Made by a program: the position numbers and the translations under genes | Shown: positions 1 through 9,206 of the stretch, piece after piece | How the letters are laid out: every line of letters starts with the position of its first letter | Numbering within the stretch: position 1 is the first letter of the stretch | Assembly: GCF_023509525.1 (NCBI RefSeq) | Contig: NZ_JAKNCJ010000009.1 | Coordinates: 1-64,000, forward strand | Direction of reading: 5' to 3' | Length of the DNA stretch: 64,000 nt | DNA from: Brachybacterium equifaecis | GTDB taxonomy: Bacteria > Actinomycetota > Actinomycetes > Actinomycetales > Dermabacteraceae | Notes under the pieces: generated by a model | Databases searched by the model: none | Seen by the model: the letters and a program-made list of their open reading frames with translations, nothing else | What the model was told of the DNA's origin: nothing

Positions 1-96
1 CTTCGTGGCGGTGGAGATCTCCGACCTGTCGTTAAACGTCAACCCTGCACGCGCCATCACGCCCGCCTCACCCCTCCAGGCCCCCGCCGGCCGGGA

Positions 97-540
97 GTGT
101 TGCTACGACGCTACGACACCGCCCTCACGCACCGCAGCGATAGAGGTGTTCAATATATTGCGGTGAAATACTCGCAGCGTCTCGCGGAAGCTGAAACGGT
201 CGCCTCGGTTGGTTCGACCGGCGATTCCTACGACAACGCGATGGCCGAGGCGTTAAATTCGCTGTTCAAGGCGGAGCTGGTCCGAAACCAGGGGCCGTGG
301 CAGGGAATCGACGACCTCGAGATCGCCACAGCGGAGTACGTCGACTGGTTCAACCATCGCCGCCTCCAGGGCGAGAACGGCATGATCCCGCCCGTCGAGC
401 TCGAGGACAACTACGATCACAACCACGACGCGCTGGCGACCGCCGGCGCGTCACTTGCGAGCCTCTACGAAACCCGGGGCGATACAGTCAGCCGCTCGGA
501 GCCGTCCTCGCAGGAGTACCAGCTGAGTATGTCGCCGTAG
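97..540 (+). pseudogene. IS3-family transposase (OrfB) C-terminal remnant
   Basis: The reading frame carries the last third of an IS3-type DDE integrase: HRSDRGVQY holds the second catalytic Asp, and NAMAEALNSLFKAEL holds the catalytic Glu, followed by the usual YVDWFNHRRLQGENG tail. Homology begins only around base 127. The zinc-finger/HTH OrfA, the first catalytic Asp and the N-terminal part of OrfB are absent, and bases 1-96 show nothing recognisable. The GTG at 97 is only the first open codon, not a believable start. I see no matching terminal inverted repeats. It is a dead insertion-sequence fragment that could not transpose by itself. The window edge limits the view, but the OrfB frame is already lost inside the window. 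Confidence 0.8.
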
Positions 541-573
541 TGACGGTCGTGGTCGAGCTGTCCGCCGCCGCTT

Positions 574-1797
574 TCACTCAGCCCGGAACCCCACCCCAAC
601 CCCCGCCAACCACTCCAACGCCCCACCTAGATGCGCCTGCCACAGCGTCACCATGTGTCCTCCGTGCTCTGACCGCTCCGCCGTCAGCATTGTCGTCGGC
701 CCCGCAGCCGTGACGGCCTTCGACATCTCCCCGAGGCTCGGCTCCGTCAGCGCGTCCTGGCCGCCGGAGAAGAAGTAGAGCGCGACCGGGGGCTTCTGGG
801 CGGCGACGATCGCGGGGAGGTCGTAGCGGGGGTCATCCTGCGCGGCCCACTGCTGCCCGTCGGCGTAGATCGGGGTGTAGTAGCCGGCGAGCGAGACCGC
901 TGTGCCGATGAGGTCCGGGTGGCGCACGGCGAGCATCGGCGCGCACCAGCCGCCCGCGCTGTAGCCGATCGCGGCCCAGGCCAGCGGATCCTCCACCATG
1001 CGCAGGTGGGTCTTCACCCAGCCGGTGACGTCCTGCGCCAGCCAGGTCTCGTAGTTGTTGCCGCCCGGAGCGGTCGCATCCACGCACTCGGTGTCATAGG
1101 TGCCGGGGAACACGCGCGGCATCACCACGATCGAGCTCGCCATCTCGCCCTTCGCGGCCATCGCATCCACGCGCTCCCCGATGCGGAACACCTGCTGCCA
1201 GGTGTACGGGCCGCCCGGGATCCCGCTGAGCGCCACGATCACCGGGTAGCGGCGCTCCGGATGCTGCAGGTACCCCGCCGGCAGATGCACCACCCCGGTC
1301 GAGAGGTTCGCCGGCAGCTTCGACGCCGAATTCGGGAACGTCACCGGCACGTACTGGCCGTCATCCGAATCCGCGATGCCCTTCAGCTCCGGATCCGTCA
1401 GCGGGCTCGTCGCCGTCCCCGGGGGAGCGGCAGCCTCGGCCGCATGGAGGCGCGCAAGCCCCTCGGGCGTCGCCGCCGGGTGCGCGGTCTCTCCCGGGGT
1501 GCCGCCGAACTGCTGGGTGGTGACCTTCCCTCCGCTGCCGGCGAGGATGTCGCCCCACTGCCCGAAGAAGACGAAGCTGCGGTTCAGCCAGATCCCTGTC
1601 GCCAGGATCGCGAGGGCGATGCACACCAGCAGCGAGACCAGCTGGATCAGCGCCGCCCGCAGCCCCGAGCGCTCGCGGCGGCGGATGATCCGCGGCACCG
1701 CCACCGTGCTCACCACCACTGCGAGGATCGTGAGTGCGATCGACCCCAAGCCCACCAGGGGCCCCAGCAGCCCGAAGGCGCCTTCCGATGCGTCCAT
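574..1797 (-). CDS. Membrane-anchored alpha/beta-hydrolase esterase
   Basis: A 407-residue protein. Residues ~8-30 and ~45-70 are hydrophobic membrane segments, then a spacer, then an extracytoplasmic alpha/beta-hydrolase domain of the putative-esterase (esterase D / antigen 85-like) family. The nucleophile elbow is GYSAGGW near residue 279; GGQDAL and SEHGGHMV supply plausible Asp and His of the triad. A longer frame opens 87 bases upstream, but the ATG at 1797 has a GGGAGCTGCAGGGA ribosome-binding region and starts just before the first membrane helix, so I chose it. It is divergent from lysX with 224 bp between starts. Substrate is unknown; pairing with a lipid-modifying enzyme suggests an envelope ester, which is inference. 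Confidence 0.75.
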   Translation of the reverse strand: MDASEGAFGLLGPLVGLGSIALTILAVVVSTVAVPRIIRRRERSGLRAALIQLVSLLVCIALAILATGIWLNRSFVFFGQWGDILAGSGGKVTTQQFGGTPGETAHPAATPEGLARLHAAEAAAPPGTATSPLTDPELKGIADSDDGQYVPVTFPNSASKLPANLSTGVVHLPAGYLQHPERRYPVIVALSGIPGGPYTWQQVFRIGERVDAMAAKGEMASSIVVMPRVFPGTYDTECVDATAPGGNNYETWLAQDVTGWVKTHLRMVEDPLAWAAIGYSAGGWCAPMLAVRHPDLIGTAVSLAGYYTPIYADGQQWAAQDDPRYDLPAIVAAQKPPVALYFFSGGQDALTEPSLGEMSKAVTAAGPTTMLTAERSEHGGHMVTLWQAHLGGALEWLAGVGVGFRAE

Positions 1798-2021
1798 TCC
1801 CTGCAGCTCCCTGATCGTTCCCGGAAGTTCCGCGGCGATCAATGCCGCAGATCTTCTCCACACCACCTCCACTCCACAGAGCACGGGAGCGCGGCGCCTG
1901 CCACCGTACTATCGGAGAGCCTCGCCCCAGCGGGGCTCTCCGGCCCGCCATGCCGCTCCCGCCCCGCGCGGCCCGCACGGCGATCGTCCCGGAGCACACC
2001 GCAGGCGGGGAGACGCGCACG

Positions 2022-5000
2022 ATGGACCAGAGGCCAGCCCAGATCACCGATCCGAAGGGTCGCCGGATCGCCACCGCGATCACCTGGGTCTACGCGCTCG
2101 GCGCCGCCAGCTCCTTCATCCTGCTGATCTTCGGCCAGCTCGGCCGCGAAGCCCCCACGCTCCCCGAGATCCTCTTCAGCGTCCTGAACGTGCCGCTCTA
2201 TCCCTCGCTCGCCTCGAGCGCGACGCTGCTGCTCGTCACCGGCGCGCTGCTGCGCCGCAAACGCGCAGGGCTCTGGGCCGTGGCGGTGCTGCAGGTGCTC
2301 GGCAGCCTGTACTCGCTGGCCATCGTGATCATGATCCTCAGCCAGCGCTCGCTCTACCTCCACGGTGGCGAGGACCTGCGGCTGTGGCTCGCGATCGGCG
2401 CGAACGCGATCAGCCCCCTCGTCGGCATCGCCGCCCTCATCCTCCTGCGCCGCGTGCGCGCCCAGTTCCCCGGGCGCCTCGCCCGCGGCTCCTGGCTGCT
2501 CGCCGCCGCGGTGCTGGTGATCGGCACGGCGGTCTCGCTGCTGGTCAGCCACGTGATCCTGCTGCTCACCGCCGGCTCCGGCGCGTTCCAATGGCAGGTG
2601 CTCCTGCACGGCCTGCTGGAAGCGTTCGGCCTGCGCCTGCCCGCCCCGCAGCTCACGCGCGTGCCCGGCTGGGTCCCGGACCTCACCGGGATCCTCCTCG
2701 GCCTCACGATCTTCGCCGCCGCCTGGGTGTTCCTCCGCTCCGCCCACCGCCGCGAGACCTGGAGCGCCGAGCACGCCCTGCGCGTGCGCAGCCTGCTCGC
2801 CGACCACGGCGCACAGGACTCGCTCGGCTACTTCGCCACCCGCCGCGACAAGGCCATCGTGTTCGGCCCCGGCGAGGAGGCCGCCATCGCCTACTCCGTG
2901 GTCGGCGGAGTGGCGCTCGCCTCCGGAGACCCCGTCGGCCCCAAGTCCGCCTGGGACGGCGCGATCGACGCGTTCCTCGACCTCTGCCGGCGCAGCGGCT
3001 GGCTGCCCGCCGTGATCTCCAGCGGCGAGGACGCCGCCGCCGCCTGGACCCGCCACGGCATGCTCGCCACCGCCATGGGCGATGAGGCCGTGCTGCGCAC
3101 CGACCGCTTCGACCTCGCCCGCACCGACATGACCGCCGTGCGCCGCGCCGCGAACCACGCCCGCAAGGCCAGCCTCACCGTCGCCATCCGCCGGCACAGC
3201 GCCCTCACCCCCGCAGAGCGCGAGCAGATGGTCCGGCTCGCCGATCAGTGGCGCCAGGGCGGGGATGAGCGCGGCTTCTCGATGGCGCTCGGGCGGCTCG
3301 GCGATCCGGCCGACGGCTCCTGCATCCTCGTCACCGCCGAGGATCAGGACGGCCAGTGGCAGGGCCTCCTGAGCTTCGTGCCGTGGGGCCGCAACGGCGC
3401 CTCGCTCGACGTCATGCGGCGCTCCCCGTCGGCCCCCGGCGGCGTCACCGAGCTGATGGTCAGCGAACTGCTCACGCGCGGCAGCGAGGTCGGGGTGCGA
3501 GAGGTCAGCCTGAACTTCGCGATGCTCCGCGGCGTCTTCGCCGGCTCCGAGCGCGTGGGCGCGAGCCCCCTGACCCGCCTCGGCTCCGCGGTGCTCAGCC
3601 GCTTCGAGGGCCGCTTCCAGCTCGAGAGCCTCTACCGCAGCAACGACAAGTACCGCCCCGAGTGGCGGCCGCGGTACCTGCTGGTCAGCAGCGTGCTGAC
3701 CGTCCCGCGCACCGCGCTCGCCGCCGGAGTGCTCGAGGGTTTCGTGCCCTGGCCCCGCCGGGCGCTGGTGGATGCACGCCCGCTCGGCTTCAGCGAGGAC
3801 GAGCTCGCGCGCGTGCGGGAGATCGACGCACGGCGCGTCGCGACCGAGGATCTCGCGCCCCGCCGCTCCGACCAGTCCCGCCACCGCGTGCGGCACATGG
3901 AGTTGCTGCGCGAAGCCGGCATGGAGCCCTACCCGATCGGCCTCTCCGCACCGCAGGCCTTCGCCGAGGTCGCCGCGCGGATCGCGGAGGGCGGCAGCGA
4001 CGCCCCGCTGCGGGCGGCCGGTCGCGTGCGCAGGATGCGCAGCTTCGGCGGGGTCGTCTTCGTCGAGCTCATCGAAGGTTCCGAGACCCTGCAGGCGATT
4101 CTCGAGCGCGGGACCGTCGGCCCCGATTCCCTGCGACTATGGCGCCGCGCGGTCGACACCGGCGACATCGTGCTCTTCCACGGCCGCGCCGGCACCAGCC
4201 GCGCCGGGGAGCCCTCGCTCATCGTGCACCGCTGGCAGATGGCGTCCAAGGCCCTGCAGCCGATCCCCTTCGGCTCCTTCGAGGATCCGGAGGCGCGCCT
4301 GCGCCGACGCTCGACCGACCTCATCGTCCACCCCCGCGACGCGGGGCTGCTGCGCGCCCGCTCCGTGGTGATCCGCGCGGTGCGCGAGCACTTCCAGAGC
4401 GCCGGGTACACCGAGGTCGAGACGCCGATCCTGCAGGCCATCCACGGCGGCGCGAACGCCCGCCCCTTCACCACCTTCATCAACGCCTACTCGGCCGACC
4501 TCACCCTGCGGATCGCCCCCGAGCTCGCGCTGAAGCGCCTGCTCGTGGGCGGGATGGGCCCGATCTTCGAGATCGGCCGCAACTTCCGCAACGAGGGCGC
4601 CGACGCCACCCACAACCCCGAGTTCACCGTGATCGAGGCCTACGCCCCGTTCAGCGACTACAACGGCATGCGCCGCATCACCGAGGCGATGATCAAGCAG
4701 GCCGCGCGGGCGCTGTACGGGCACGAGGTGCTGCCCCTGCACAACGTGCGCACGGGGGAGGACCTCGAGGGCAGGCCCCGCTCCGCGCAGCCCGCGGATC
4801 CCGCCGAGCGCCTGCGCGCGCTGCTCGGCGACGTCTCCGCGCCGTGGCCCGTGGTGCGGGTGCTCGATGCGGTGAGCGCGGCCGTCGGCACCGAGATCAC
4901 GCTCGAGACCGACATGGACGTGCTGCTCGGCTTCGCCGCCGAGCACGGCGTGCACGTGGCCGACGGCATGGGCCCCGGCGCGATCATCGAGGAGCTCTAC

Positions 5001-5393
5001 GGGGAGCTGGTCGAGGAGCGCACCATCCGCCCCACGTTCTACGTCGACTTCCCCCGCGAGACCAGCCCGCTGACCGGCCCGCACCGCAGCCAGCCCGGGC
5101 TCGTGGAGCGCTGGGACCTCGTGATCTGCGGGATGGAGATCGGCACCGCCTACTCCGAGCTCGCCGACCCCCTCGAGCAGCGCCGGCGCTTCACCGAGCA
5201 GTCCCTCAAGGCCGCCGCGGGCGACGTCGAGGCCATGCAGATCGACGAGGACTTCCTCCTCGCGCTCGAGAACGCGATGCCACCCGCCGGCGGCCTCGGC
5301 ATCGGGCTCGACCGCCTGGTCATGCTGCTGACCGACACCAGCATCCGCGAAGTGCTGACCTTCCCGTTCGTGCGGCCGGAGCGGAAGGGCTGA
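2022..5393 (+). CDS. lysX: Bifunctional lysylphosphatidylglycerol synthetase / lysyl-tRNA synthetase LysX
   Basis: This 1123-residue fusion has an N-terminal multi-helix membrane region (about residues 15-240), an MprF-like DUF2156 lysyl-transferase domain (about 270-590), then a complete class II lysyl-tRNA synthetase with OB fold. Motif 2 (FRNEGAD, near 854) and motif 3 (GLGIGLDRLVM, near 1090) are visible. The family charges tRNA-Lys and transfers lysine to phosphatidylglycerol in the membrane, lowering negative charge and raising resistance to cationic peptides. The length matches mycobacterial LysX. The frame is open from 1842, but ATG 2022 follows GGCGGGGAGA at good spacing and directly precedes the membrane region. 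A separate housekeeping lysS is expected elsewhere. Confidence 0.92.
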   Translation: MDQRPAQITDPKGRRIATAITWVYALGAASSFILLIFGQLGREAPTLPEILFSVLNVPLYPSLASSATLLLVTGALLRRKRAGLWAVAVLQVLGSLYSLAIVIMILSQRSLYLHGGEDLRLWLAIGANAISPLVGIAALILLRRVRAQFPGRLARGSWLLAAAVLVIGTAVSLLVSHVILLLTAGSGAFQWQVLLHGLLEAFGLRLPAPQLTRVPGWVPDLTGILLGLTIFAAAWVFLRSAHRRETWSAEHALRVRSLLADHGAQDSLGYFATRRDKAIVFGPGEEAAIAYSVVGGVALASGDPVGPKSAWDGAIDAFLDLCRRSGWLPAVISSGEDAAAAWTRHGMLATAMGDEAVLRTDRFDLARTDMTAVRRAANHARKASLTVAIRRHSALTPAEREQMVRLADQWRQGGDERGFSMALGRLGDPADGSCILVTAEDQDGQWQGLLSFVPWGRNGASLDVMRRSPSAPGGVTELMVSELLTRGSEVGVREVSLNFAMLRGVFAGSERVGASPLTRLGSAVLSRFEGRFQLESLYRSNDKYRPEWRPRYLLVSSVLTVPRTALAAGVLEGFVPWPRRALVDARPLGFSEDELARVREIDARRVATEDLAPRRSDQSRHRVRHMELLREAGMEPYPIGLSAPQAFAEVAARIAEGGSDAPLRAAGRVRRMRSFGGVVFVELIEGSETLQAILERGTVGPDSLRLWRRAVDTGDIVLFHGRAGTSRAGEPSLIVHRWQMASKALQPIPFGSFEDPEARLRRRSTDLIVHPRDAGLLRARSVVIRAVREHFQSAGYTEVETPILQAIHGGANARPFTTFINAYSADLTLRIAPELALKRLLVGGMGPIFEIGRNFRNEGADATHNPEFTVIEAYAPFSDYNGMRRITEAMIKQAARALYGHEVLPLHNVRTGEDLEGRPRSAQPADPAERLRALLGDVSAPWPVVRVLDAVSAAVGTEITLETDMDVLLGFAAEHGVHVADGMGPGAIIEELYGELVEERTIRPTFYVDFPRETSPLTGPHRSQPGLVERWDLVICGMEIGTAYSELADPLEQRRRFTEQSLKAAAGDVEAMQIDEDFLLALENAMPPAGGLGIGLDRLVMLLTDTSIREVLTFPFVRPERKG

Positions 5394-5807
5394 GATTTCC
5401 AGCAATGAGGTGCCCGAGAGAGCCCCCTGAGAGACCTCCACACCAGTAGCGCCGGAATTCGTAGAGGTGTACCAGATCTCGAGCTGACAGAGATTCTGAC
5501 TGAGCGGCGGCTTGAAGCCGTATCCGAGGTGCTCGCGCTGATCGACCTGCCGTTGTGGGGTGTGTAACTGGTGTCGTCGACCTAGGGGCGGGTGGGCAGG
5601 CAACTGGCGGGCACGATTGGCGGTGCTGAAGCTATTCACGTCCGAGACGAGCCGCGCTCCGAGGTCCGCCGGCACGCGTCGCGGAACCCTGGCGGTCGAG
5701 GATGAGTCGCCGAGCTGGTCCACGAGCAAGGCCGAGGACCGCGTTCCTCGCCGTCGAGTCGTATATCTCTGTGCGAAGCTGTGGAGATGAGCGCAATCGC
5801 CTTGCCC
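5394..5807. other. Gene-free junction between lysX and the sugar island
   Basis: 414 bp with no convincing gene. Several short frames exist on both strands, but none has a ribosome-binding site and a recognisable protein. Base composition is already more AT-rich than lysX. It may be eroded sequence marking the left edge of the low-GC island; I see no direct repeat, tRNA or inverted terminal repeat. Confidence 0.5.
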
Positions 5808-7436
5808 TCAGAGCACCTCCGCTGCGGTCGCCATCACTGCAAGCCCGTCCCGGTATCGCTCGAGGAAGACCTGATATGCGGCAACGTCTGTCGGCTCTGG
5901 GCCAATGATTGTGAACGGAGCCTTGGCGAATACTTTCTGGTCCAGAAAGCTGGCAAGGTCCATGTTGGGAGCGACCTCGAGGTACGAGGCGAGAACCGCG
6001 ATTCCCCAGGCTCCGCCTTCAGCGGCGGTCTCTCCGACGGCGACCGGTGTGCCGAGTGAGTCGGCGAGCATGCGCTGAGGGATGCCAGCCGTACGGAACA
6101 GTCCACCGTGTGCGAGCATGTGGTCGATCGCGACGCCCTCCTTCTCGAGCACTCGCATTCCCAAGCTCAGGGTTCCGAAGATGCCGTACAACTGAGAACG
6201 GACGAAGTTGCCGAGGGTCAGCCTGCTCTCCGGAGTGCGCAGGAACATCGGGCGTCCTTGGGGGATGCCGGTGATCGGTTCTCCGGCCAGGTAGTTGTAC
6301 GCGACAAGCCCACCTGCGTCCGCTTCCCCGTTGAGCGCCTCTTGCAAAAGGGTCCCGAAGACTTTGTCGGAGGACATCGGCGTTCCCGCAGCCTCGGCGA
6401 AGCGTGCGAACATGCCTGCCCATGCCCCAAACTCACTGGCACCGTTGTTGCAGTGCACCATCGCCACGGGATCGCCGGCCGGAGTCGTCACGAGGTCGAG
6501 CTCAGGATGTACGCCGACGAGAGGCTGCTGAAGCACGACCATGGCGAAGATGCTCGTTCCTGCCGAGACGTTCCCCGTTCGGGGTGCCACAGATCCGGTG
6601 GCCACCATCCCGGTCCCAGCGTCGCCCTCCGGCGGGCACAACGGCGCGCCTGACTCTAATGAGCCGGAAGGATCGAGCAGTGCCGCCCCGTGTGCCGTGA
6701 GCGTGCCTGCGGGAGTGCCGGCTCCGAGCACCTGAGGCAGCAGGTTCCGGATGCGCAGGTGAGCTGCACTGTCCCGGACCAGATCATCGAACTGCTCGGT
6801 CATCCGTGCGTCGTAGTCGACTGTTGTCGAGTCGATCGGGAACATGCCTGAGGCGTCCCCCACTCCCAGCACCCTCTGATCCGAAAGCTGCCAGTGAACA
6901 TATCCGGCCAGGGTCGTGACGAACCGAGTCTGTTCAACGTGCGGCTCTTGGTCGAGGATCGCCTGGTACAGGTGGGCGACGGACCACCGCAGAGGGATGT
7001 TGACGCCGAACAGCTCGGAGAGTTCAGCGGCAGCTGGTCCGGTGTTCGTGTTGCGCCAGGTCCGAAACGGCACCAGCAGCTGATCAGCCTCGTCGAAGGG
7101 GAGGTAGCCGTGCATCATCCCCGAAACTCCTAGGGCGCCGAGCGCGGTGATCTCAAGGCCATAGCGCTCTTGCACACTGGCCGCAAGCTTGGCGTACGCG
7201 TCTTGAATCCCGATCCAGACCTTCTCGAGCGGATAAGTCCAGAGCCTGTCGACGAAATCGTTCTCCCACTCGTGTGCGCCGACCGCGAGAACTGCGGCCG
7301 GATCGGGGCCGATGAGGCAGGCCTTGATCCGGGTCGATCCGAGCTCGATGCCCAGGGATGTCCGGCCATCGCGAATCGACTGGCGTGCGGCGCTGTCCGG
7401 ATCGGCAGATGGCGCTGCCGGAGCTGTGGGGCTCAA
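5808..7436 (-). CDS. FGGY-family carbohydrate kinase (pentulose kinase type)
   Basis: 542 residues. The N-terminal FGGY fold starts at SLGIELGSTRIKACLIG, with the substrate region GVSGMMHGY and FRTWRNTNT, and the C-terminal ATPase half containing TGNVSAGTSIFAM and AHGGLFRTAGI. Such kinases phosphorylate ketopentoses (xylulose, ribulose) or related polyols at the terminal hydroxyl using ATP. I chose a TTG start at 7436 because GGAGG lies five bases upstream, and the frame further upstream runs into the preceding epimerase gene. It is the last gene of the minus-strand sugar operon, 46 bp after the TIM-barrel epimerase. Context suggests its product is the substrate of the AraD-type epimerase. 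L-xylulose and L-ribulose are both plausible substrates. Confidence 0.82.
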   Translation of the reverse strand: MSPTAPAAPSADPDSAARQSIRDGRTSLGIELGSTRIKACLIGPDPAAVLAVGAHEWENDFVDRLWTYPLEKVWIGIQDAYAKLAASVQERYGLEITALGALGVSGMMHGYLPFDEADQLLVPFRTWRNTNTGPAAAELSELFGVNIPLRWSVAHLYQAILDQEPHVEQTRFVTTLAGYVHWQLSDQRVLGVGDASGMFPIDSTTVDYDARMTEQFDDLVRDSAAHLRIRNLLPQVLGAGTPAGTLTAHGAALLDPSGSLESGAPLCPPEGDAGTGMVATGSVAPRTGNVSAGTSIFAMVVLQQPLVGVHPELDLVTTPAGDPVAMVHCNNGASEFGAWAGMFARFAEAAGTPMSSDKVFGTLLQEALNGEADAGGLVAYNYLAGEPITGIPQGRPMFLRTPESRLTLGNFVRSQLYGIFGTLSLGMRVLEKEGVAIDHMLAHGGLFRTAGIPQRMLADSLGTPVAVGETAAEGGAWGIAVLASYLEVAPNMDLASFLDQKVFAKAPFTIIGPEPTDVAAYQVFLERYRDGLAVMATAAEVL

Positions 7437-7482
7437 CGGGTCCTCCAGAGGTAGTCGGGGTCCACCATTGCGGCAGACATCA

Positions 7483-8430
7483 TCAAAGAGACAGCACTGC
7501 TTCCTCACGGGCCCGGAAGTAGCTGACCGTGTCATGGACGAGCACATCGAGACTGGCGGGGTCCGGTCGTCCGTTGCGCGCCGGATAGGGTCCGGCGCCG
7601 GGGCCGAGCGGCTCAGGCGTCACGAACCGGCCCTCCGTGTTCTGTCCGATGAGGTACAGCGCCATGATCATGGTGTCCACGTCCATCGAGCCGTTGCCCA
7701 GCGCGCCGCGGTTCGAGTCGGCCAGGTGCAGGTTCACCAGGCGATCGCCGGCCTCGAGGATGGCCCGCGGGATGTTCTGCTCCTCCGACTGCATGTGGTA
7801 GACGTCGCCGTTGATGTGCTGCACCCCTGGATGGTCGACGGCTTCTATGTACTCGACTGCGTCGGCCACCGACCGCACGAGAGATACCTCGGCGGCGCGG
7901 ATGGGTTCGATCGCGGCCTTGACCCCCGTCTCGGTGAAGATGTCGGCCACAGACCTCAGTGCCTGGACCGACCGGTGGAACTCGGTGGTGTCATAGGCGT
8001 CCGGGCGGCCCACGGCGCCGGGGACCACCAGGAGGTACGCGCCACCGACGTCGCGTGTGAATGCCGCTTCACGGCGGGTGTATGCGATGGCCTCCTGCTG
8101 CTGGATCGGTCGGTTGCTGGAGAAGTCGTTGTCGACGCCGTACATCCCGCACACCCCCGATACCTCGAGGCCATGCCGCCGGAGGGTCGAAAGGGTCGCG
8201 TCCACCCGGTACCCGAGGTCGTCGCCATAGTGGTTGCCGTGCAGCTCGATGAAGCTCAGGCCCGCTGCTGCGAGGCGTGCGCAGGAGTCATCGAGATCCT
8301 CGATGCCGAATCCCCAGTTGGACCAGGAGATGTCGATGCGCCGCTCGAAGTTCTCCGGATGGTCGGTCTTGGCTTGGAGGAACTGCTCCCGGATCTCTCG
8401 GCGCCAGATGTCGACGTTCTGCTCACTCAT
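7483..8430 (-). CDS. Sugar (phosphate) isomerase/epimerase, xylose isomerase-like TIM barrel
   Basis: 315 residues of the AP-endonuclease-2/xylose-isomerase-like TIM-barrel superfamily. Expected metal ligands can be picked out: Glu in IEPIRA, Asp/His in NGDVYHM, His in NLHLADSNRG and Glu in VTPEPLG, the pattern of D-tagatose 3-epimerase and UlaE/SgbU-type enzymes. Those family members move or invert the hydroxyl at C3 of ketoses or ketose phosphates using Mn2+ or Co2+. The start has AAGGGAGCACCAC before ATG. It lies 30 bp after the AraD-like gene and 46 bp before the kinase. The likely role is C3 epimerisation in the same pathway. Whether it acts before or after phosphorylation cannot be told from sequence. 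Confidence 0.8.
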   Translation of the reverse strand: MSEQNVDIWRREIREQFLQAKTDHPENFERRIDISWSNWGFGIEDLDDSCARLAAAGLSFIELHGNHYGDDLGYRVDATLSTLRRHGLEVSGVCGMYGVDNDFSSNRPIQQQEAIAYTRREAAFTRDVGGAYLLVVPGAVGRPDAYDTTEFHRSVQALRSVADIFTETGVKAAIEPIRAAEVSLVRSVADAVEYIEAVDHPGVQHINGDVYHMQSEEQNIPRAILEAGDRLVNLHLADSNRGALGNGSMDVDTMIMALYLIGQNTEGRFVTPEPLGPGAGPYPARNGRPDPASLDVLVHDTVSYFRAREEAVLSL

Positions 8431-8460
8431 GTGGTGCTCCCTTTTTCTGTGATGTGCGGA

Positions 8461-9177
8461 TCAGCGCTGGCCGTAGACGTTCTGGTAGCGGTCGTAGAGG
8501 CGGTTGATGTCGTCCTGCGCGAGAGGGAGGGGATGCCCGATCTGACGGGCGAGGTGCACGGTCCTGGCGACCTCTTCGACCATCACTGCCGCCTTGACAG
8601 CGGCGCGCGCATCCTTGCCCACCGTGAATGGTCCGTGGTTCTGCATGAGGACCGCCGGTGACCTGGATTCCCGGAGGGTCTCGACGATGCCGCGGCCGAT
8701 CGAATCGTCGCCGATGAGAGCGAACGGCCCGATCGGGATCGGCCCCCCGAATTCGTCCGCCATCATCGTGAGGCTGCAGGGCACAGGTTCACCGATGACG
8801 GCCCACGCGGTCGCGTAGGGCGAATGGGTATGCACGACTCCGCCGATATCCGGCATGTGCCGGTAGACGTAGGCGTGTGCGGCCGTGTCCGAGGACGGCT
8901 GGAGTCGCTCATCGGTGCCGTCATCGATCTTCACTCCGTCCAAGGTGCAGACGACCATGACATCGGCTCCTAGGTCGTCGTAGGCCACCCCGGAGGGCTT
9001 GATGACGAACAAGTCGCAGCCGGGCACCCTGGCTGAGACGTTCCCAGCAGTCCACACCACCAGCCCATTGCGGGGCAGCTCGGCGTGCAGGTCGGCCACC
9101 GTCGCCCGTGTCAGAGCGACGGTTTCTTGCAGCTCGGGGCTCAAGTCGGCGAGGACGGTGAGGGCATCGTCGGTCAT
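8461..9177 (-). CDS. araD: L-ribulose-5-phosphate 4-epimerase / class II aldolase family (AraD-like)
   Basis: 238 residues. Class II aldolase/adducin fold with WTAGNVSARV, the phosphate-binding KPSGVAYDDL, the zinc-binding HTHSPYATAW and QNHGPFTVGK with the third His. AraD/UlaF/SgbE interconvert L-ribulose 5-phosphate and D-xylulose 5-phosphate by retro-aldol chemistry and feed the pentose phosphate pathway. The C-terminal INRLYDRYQNVYGQR is typical of AraD proteins rather than fuculose aldolase, so the 4-epimerase call is favoured. It starts at ATG 9177 after GGAAGAGATTCCC, 29 bp behind the LacI gene, inside the sugar operon. The symbol denotes family, not proven L-arabinose use; there is no araA here. 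Confidence 0.82.
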   Translation of the reverse strand: MTDDALTVLADLSPELQETVALTRATVADLHAELPRNGLVVWTAGNVSARVPGCDLFVIKPSGVAYDDLGADVMVVCTLDGVKIDDGTDERLQPSSDTAAHAYVYRHMPDIGGVVHTHSPYATAWAVIGEPVPCSLTMMADEFGGPIPIGPFALIGDDSIGRGIVETLRESRSPAVLMQNHGPFTVGKDARAAVKAAVMVEEVARTVHLARQIGHPLPLAQDDINRLYDRYQNVYGQR

Positions 9178-9206
9178 GGGAATCTCTTCCGTTAGTTGTC
9201 GGGCGA

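Noticed and set aside
1-540. Intact IS3 element
   Set aside because: Only the last third of OrfB is present and no terminal inverted repeats were found.
5394-5807. Short ORFs of 60-76 codons between lysX and the sugar kinase
   Set aside because: No ribosome-binding sites, no homology, conflicting frames; more likely eroded DNA.
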